A stretch of 10,088 nt of DNA from positions 1 through 10,088 of the forward strand of contig JAITGW010000103.1 of NCBI GenBank assembly GCA_031280325.1, given 5' to 3'. This document shows, piece by piece, positions 7,425 through 10,088 of the stretch. This DNA comes from Oscillospiraceae bacterium. Its GTDB lineage: Bacteria > Bacillota > Clostridia > Oscillospirales > Oscillospiraceae. Below the pieces are notes generated by a model. The model worked only from the letters and a program-made list of their open reading frames with translations, did not search any database and was not told the origin of the DNA. A program made the position numbers and the translations under genes. Numbering within the stretch: the first letter of the stretch is position 1; each line of letters opens with the position of its first letter.

Positions 7425-7988
7425 TCACATCTCATACGTCCTCAAAATCGTCTCAGCGATCCCGCGCCGCGAGACGCGCATATCCATCGCCTGCCGCTCG
7501 ATATATTTGTGCGCCTCCGGCTCGGTCATCTTCATGTTCGCAATCAGCAGACACTTTGCCCGGTCGATGACGCGTATATCCTCAATTTTCTGCTGGAGCT
7601 TCAAATTTTCCCGCCGTATTATCGCAAACCGCGCGCGGGACGCCTCCGCAAGCTTTACAGCGCCCCAAAATGTTGTCCGGTTCAGCGGCTTTGACACCGT
7701 AAGTATACCATACTCCGCAAGCTTTTCGGAGGTCTCCATGAAAATTTCATCTTTTACGATGAGTATCACCTCACCGGAAAGGCGCTCCGCAAGTCTTTTC
7801 GCAAGTCCGTCGCCGCGCTCGTCCGCAAGCGGCGCGTTGATGACAAACATGTCAAATTCCGACGCGGTAAGCAGTCTGCGCGCTTCTCCGGCCGTCGTAA
7901 CCGACGCCGCGCGCTCTATCCCCGGAAGCATCGCGCGGATCTGCTCCGCGCTTTTTTCCGTCGGAGATATGATAAGCACGCTATCCAT
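7425..7988 (-). CDS. ANTAR-domain RNA-binding regulator with a degenerate receiver domain
   Basis: 187 residues: a CheY-like receiver fold (about 1-115), a coiled linker rich in charged residues (about 118-140), and a C-terminal ANTAR domain (about 130-187; KIEDIRVIDRAKCLLIANMK and the MTEPEAHKYIERQAM segment). ANTAR proteins bind paired hairpins in nascent RNA and block terminators. In clostridia, ANTAR regulators of this type sit beside glutamine synthetase genes and control nitrogen genes. The receiver lacks the phosphoacceptor aspartate (Asn51 in FVINAPLADE) and the N-terminal acidic pair (SPT at 8-10), but keeps the lysine (K100 in VSKP). So phosphorylation is not expected, and control by a partner or ligand is more likely (inference). 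Its ATG lies inside the preceding gene with an 8-base overlap (ATGGATAG) and only a weak ribosome binding site, so translation is probably coupled. Confidence 0.87.
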   Translation of the reverse strand: MDSVLIISPTEKSAEQIRAMLPGIERAASVTTAGEARRLLTASEFDMFVINAPLADERGDGLAKRLAERLSGEVILIVKDEIFMETSEKLAEYGILTVSKPLNRTTFWGAVKLAEASRARFAIIRRENLKLQQKIEDIRVIDRAKCLLIANMKMTEPEAHKYIERQAMDMRVSRRGIAETILRTYEM

Positions 7989-8826
7989 TCGCCGCGCTCG
8001 ACACCAGCTTCAGGATTTCCTTGTACGGATTGCACTTTGCGGGCAGATCCGTGTCCCGCATGGCGGCTTTGCCTCCGCGCGCGCTGACCGCGACGCGAAG
8101 CGCGAGCTTGCTTTCGGGCAAAAGCGCCGCGCCGTTCAGGGCTTCCAGCGACGCGAGTCCGTTCTGCCCCGCTACCGCGCCGACAACCGTCTTGAACGTT
8201 TGAATATTGTCCGCCGCGCACAGCGCGTCCGTCTCCGCAAGCGCAATCGTGTTCTGTCCCGGTCCCGCGGCGTGATACGACGCGATCGTCGAAACCGACA
8301 TTTCGGAAAGGTACGAGCATATCTCGCGCCGCACGTTCTCTCCCTTGTCCCTTGGAAAAATGTCAAAATAGCCCCCGTCGTCAAACGGTCTGTCCGTCGG
8401 ATTACCATCGGAATCCGTGCGAAACAGGTAAAAATCAGCCGAAACCAGGATCCTCAGCGTAATTCCCAGCAAATCAAGCTCCTCCGCCGCCGCGCGCAGA
8501 CGAGAGCGCGTGTCATACGGCGCCGTCACGCCGTCATGTCCGCGTATCTCACAGTAAAGCCGTGCGACGCGCCCGTGTGACGGGCGCCAGGGCAGAACCG
8601 AAAGCGTCCCCGGATCGGGAAAAAGCAGCGCGCTCCCGCCGCCGAAGCCCTCGAACTCTGCCGCGTTAAACTCCATCCCCCGCTCAAACGCGCGCGGCAA
8701 GCAATCCGGCGCGAGCGAGATGTTCTTCACCGCCCCGGTCAGATCCGTAAACGCAAGACGGATAAATTTAACGTCGCTGTCGCGATCCTTCACAAAACGC
8801 AGAACATCCTCGGTTGAGTTGCGCAT
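7981..8826 (-). CDS. Short glutamine-synthetase homologue lacking the catalytic core; probable pseudoenzyme
   Basis: 281 residues; bacterial type I glutamine synthetases have about 440. Residues 1-105 match the N-terminal beta-grasp domain (FIRLAFTDLTGAVKNI at 21-36, LFPDPGTLSVLPWRP at 68-82), and 106-225 match the start of the catalytic domain (GGYFDIFPRDKGENVRREI at 151-169, ADNIQTFKTVV at 205-215). From about 238 the protein aligns by eye with the far end of the catalytic domain (SKLALRVAVSARGG, then CNPYKEILKLVSSAANG, compare SPLIRIPASRG and ANPYLALSVLLAAGLDG). This implies an internal deletion of about 100 residues, including the NGSGMH segment. Residues at metal and ammonia positions are changed: Asp50-type to N54, E129 to S129, E131 to D131, E212 to A186, E220 to T193. 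Synthetase activity is therefore not expected. The start at 8826 follows AAGGAG. A sensing role with the overlapping ANTAR gene is plausible but unproven. Confidence 0.82.
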   Translation of the reverse strand: MRNSTEDVLRFVKDRDSDVKFIRLAFTDLTGAVKNISLAPDCLPRAFERGMEFNAAEFEGFGGGSALLFPDPGTLSVLPWRPSHGRVARLYCEIRGHDGVTAPYDTRSRLRAAAEELDLLGITLRILVSADFYLFRTDSDGNPTDRPFDDGGYFDIFPRDKGENVRREICSYLSEMSVSTIASYHAAGPGQNTIALAETDALCAADNIQTFKTVVGAVAGQNGLASLEALNGAALLPESKLALRVAVSARGGKAAMRDTDLPAKCNPYKEILKLVSSAANG

Positions 8827-8868
8827 TAGACTCTCCTTTTTTATGGCGCGAAATCCGCCGGCGCGAGT

Positions 8869-8889
8869 GAGCTGCTGCAGAGCAGACTC
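8869..8889 (-). other. Hairpin between the GXGXG gene and the glutamine-synthetase homologue
   Basis: Directly after the stop codon of the preceding gene, the minus strand reads GAG-T-CTGCT-CTGC-AGCAG-CTC. This can form a 5-bp stem with a 4-base loop, extended by 3 bp across a bulged T. No T-run follows, so it is not an intrinsic terminator. It might protect or separate message segments. The alternative six-base loop (TCTGCA) has the G expected at position 4 of ANTAR target loops but not the A at position 1. Confidence 0.4.
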
Positions 8890-9618
8890 TCAGTTCGCTG
8901 TGTACATTTGCTTGTATGGGTTTGCCGCGTTGGGCGTGAGGACGTAATATTTGCTGCCCAGAAGCTCATTTGCGTCCTCACCGAATAGCGACGCGAAGCG
9001 CTTTAGGTATTCCGATATCGACACAACTTCCTCCGCCGCAGCCACGGCGCAGGCGACCTGACTCGGCAGTCCCTCCGGCGCGGCATCGCAGCGGATGAAG
9101 ATCTTCCCGCCGTGCATTCCCGTTCCGGTAAACCCGCCGATCTCCGGCTTGCCGCCGCTGCCCAGGCCGAGAACAATCAGCAGTCCGCCAGCCATGTATT
9201 CGCCAAGAAAGCTTCCGGTGCCGCCGCCGACGACAATGACCGGCCGCTTGTCGAGATACTGCTTCATGTGTATCCCCGTGCGATAGCCGGAGTCTCCCTT
9301 AACGTAAATAATCCCGCCGCGCATGGCATAGCCCAGCGCGTCTCCCGCTCTGCCGTGGACAATAATTTCACCGTCGTTCATCGTGTCGCCGACGGCGTCC
9401 TGCGCGTTGCCTAAAACCTCGACAAACGCGCCGTCAAGATAGCAGCCAAGCGCGTTTCCCGGCGTGCCGCTGATTTTAATGCGTTTGTCGCTCGTCGCGG
9501 ACGCCGCGATGAACCGCTCACCAAAGCTGTTCCGTATCTCAATATCGCCCGTCGCGGCGCGCACGGCGTCGTTAAGCGCCTGAAATCCAAGCTCAAAGGC
9601 CGAAAAAACCGTACTCAT
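8890..9618 (-). CDS. GXGXG-domain protein, like domain 3 of the glutamate synthase large subunit
   Basis: 242 residues forming a right-handed beta-helix of the GXGXG family, found as the C-terminal domain of the glutamate synthase alpha subunit, as separate subunits in split glutamate synthases, and in FwdC of formylmethanofuran dehydrogenase. Repeated G-x-x-G-x3-G units are visible: GTPGNALGCYLDG at 51-63, GNAQDAVGDTMNDG at 70-83, GRAGDALGYAMRGG at 89-102, GDSGYRTGIHM at 108-118, GGGTGSFLGEYMAGG at 131-145. In glutamate synthase this domain links the glutaminase and FMN domains structurally; it has no catalysis of its own. The start at 9618 follows GGGGAGG. It begins 2 bases after the oxidoreductase stop, so the two are tightly coupled. 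The FMN (synthase) and glutaminase parts are not in the window; they would be expected upstream, beyond 10088. Confidence 0.88.
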   Translation of the reverse strand: MSTVFSAFELGFQALNDAVRAATGDIEIRNSFGERFIAASATSDKRIKISGTPGNALGCYLDGAFVEVLGNAQDAVGDTMNDGEIIVHGRAGDALGYAMRGGIIYVKGDSGYRTGIHMKQYLDKRPVIVVGGGTGSFLGEYMAGGLLIVLGLGSGGKPEIGGFTGTGMHGGKIFIRCDAAPEGLPSQVACAVAAAEEVVSISEYLKRFASLFGEDANELLGSKYYVLTPNAANPYKQMYTAN

Positions 9619-9620
9619 AG

Positions 9621-10088
9621 TCAGCGTTCCTCCCCAAGATACTCTTTTCGCACTTTGCCGGAGAACGCCATAAGTCCCGGTCTCTTCGCGATTTTCTCAA
9701 AATCGATCGAGGAGAGCGGCGTCCCCTCCCGTATAAGGCTTGTATAGATTCCCGCGCGGTCATATGCCGGAATATCGCCCGCTTGCGGGTGTTTGTCGCC
9801 AATGAGGATAAAACCGATAAGCCTGTCGTTATCGTAAAACAGCTTCTTATAATTTGTCCCGTCGCGGTATTCATAAACGCTGCCCGTATAACTGCCCGCC
9901 GATAGGATATGCTTGCCAAAAAATCCGATCGCGTTGCACGGAAAGGCTTTTGTGAACGTGAACGCCACGCCCGCCATGTTTATCCCGGCGCATTCTCCCT
10001 GTAAATACGCGTTCGGCAGCACCGCCATTACCTTTGTGTCGCCGGTGACGACGTCACGGCTTTCAGTACAGTCCCCCGCGGCATAAAC
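9621..10088 (-). CDS. FAD/NAD(P)-dependent oxidoreductase, C-terminal 155 residues, cut by window edge
   Basis: The frame is open to the window edge and the gene clearly begins further upstream. The first visible residues, VYAAGDCTESRD, are the second FAD-binding motif (AAGD) of pyridine nucleotide-disulphide oxidoreductases, which lies about two-thirds of the way into such proteins. The rest, including YRDGTNYKKLFYDNDRLIGF, is a C-terminal domain of the kind seen in nitrite-reductase-like and rubredoxin-reductase-like enzymes. The ATG at 10028 falls after the AAGD motif, so it is not the start. Next to a GXGXG gene, it probably supplies electrons from NAD(P)H to a split glutamate synthase (inference from context). 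It ends at TGA 9621-9623, 2 bases before the next start. Confidence 0.82.
   Translation of the reverse strand, partial: VYAAGDCTESRDVVTGDTKVMAVLPNAYLQGECAGINMAGVAFTFTKAFPCNAIGFFGKHILSAGSYTGSVYEYRDGTNYKKLFYDNDRLIGFILIGDKHPQAGDIPAYDRAGIYTSLIREGTPLSSIDFEKIAKRPGLMAFSGKVRKEYLGEER

Noticed and set aside
7367..7435. Upstream ATG at 7435 as the start of carA (23 extra residues)
   Set aside because: The extra residues are unlike CarA, there is no good ribosome binding site there, and the ATG at 7366 has GGGAGG at the right distance and the family N-terminus.
7507..8580. Open frame of 357 codons on the plus strand opposite the ANTAR and glutamine-synthetase-like genes
   Set aside because: Low-complexity serine/arginine-rich shadow of two well supported minus-strand genes.
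10026..10028. ATG at 10028 as the start of the oxidoreductase gene
   Set aside because: The frame continues upstream with VYAAGDCTESRD, a conserved FAD-binding motif, so the gene runs past the window edge.

Overview
The window carries one long run of genes, all on the minus strand (transcribed right to left), with gaps or overlaps of 2 to about 106 bases. The DNA is GC-rich with a bias to GCG and CGC codons. Most starts follow GGAGG-type ribosome binding sites. DapL (the aminotransferase route to diaminopimelate), an ANTAR regulator beside a glutamine-synthetase homologue, a split glutamate-synthase-type gene set and an ammonia-type NadE together suggest a GC-rich member of the Clostridia (Bacillota), perhaps a gut lineage. 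That placement is an inference. No RNA genes, mobile elements or CRISPR were seen, and no stretch of 300 bases lacks a gene.

In transcription order (right to left) the genes are: (1) the C-terminal part of an FAD/NAD(P) oxidoreductase, cut by the window edge; (2) a GXGXG protein like domain 3 of the glutamate synthase large subunit; (3) a short glutamine-synthetase homologue that lacks its catalytic core and metal ligands; (4) an ANTAR RNA-binding regulator overlapping it by 8 bases, with a degenerate receiver domain; (5) carA; (6) a radical SAM gene broken by one extra base; (7) carB joined in frame to dapF; (8) nadE; (9) the N-terminal half of dapL, cut by the window edge.

The theme is nitrogen. 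The first block looks like glutamate-synthase parts plus a nitrogen sensor or regulator pair. CarA and CarB make carbamoyl phosphate from glutamine. NadE uses ammonia to finish NAD. DapL and DapF are the last two steps to meso-diaminopimelate for the cell wall and lysine. The operon promoter and the targets of the ANTAR protein are not visible.

The most interesting points are the internally deleted, apparently dead glutamine synthetase coupled to the ANTAR regulator, and the carB-dapF open reading frame. The carB-dapF junction and the radical SAM frameshift each lie at a short homopolymer, so both need a read-level check before they are taken as biology.
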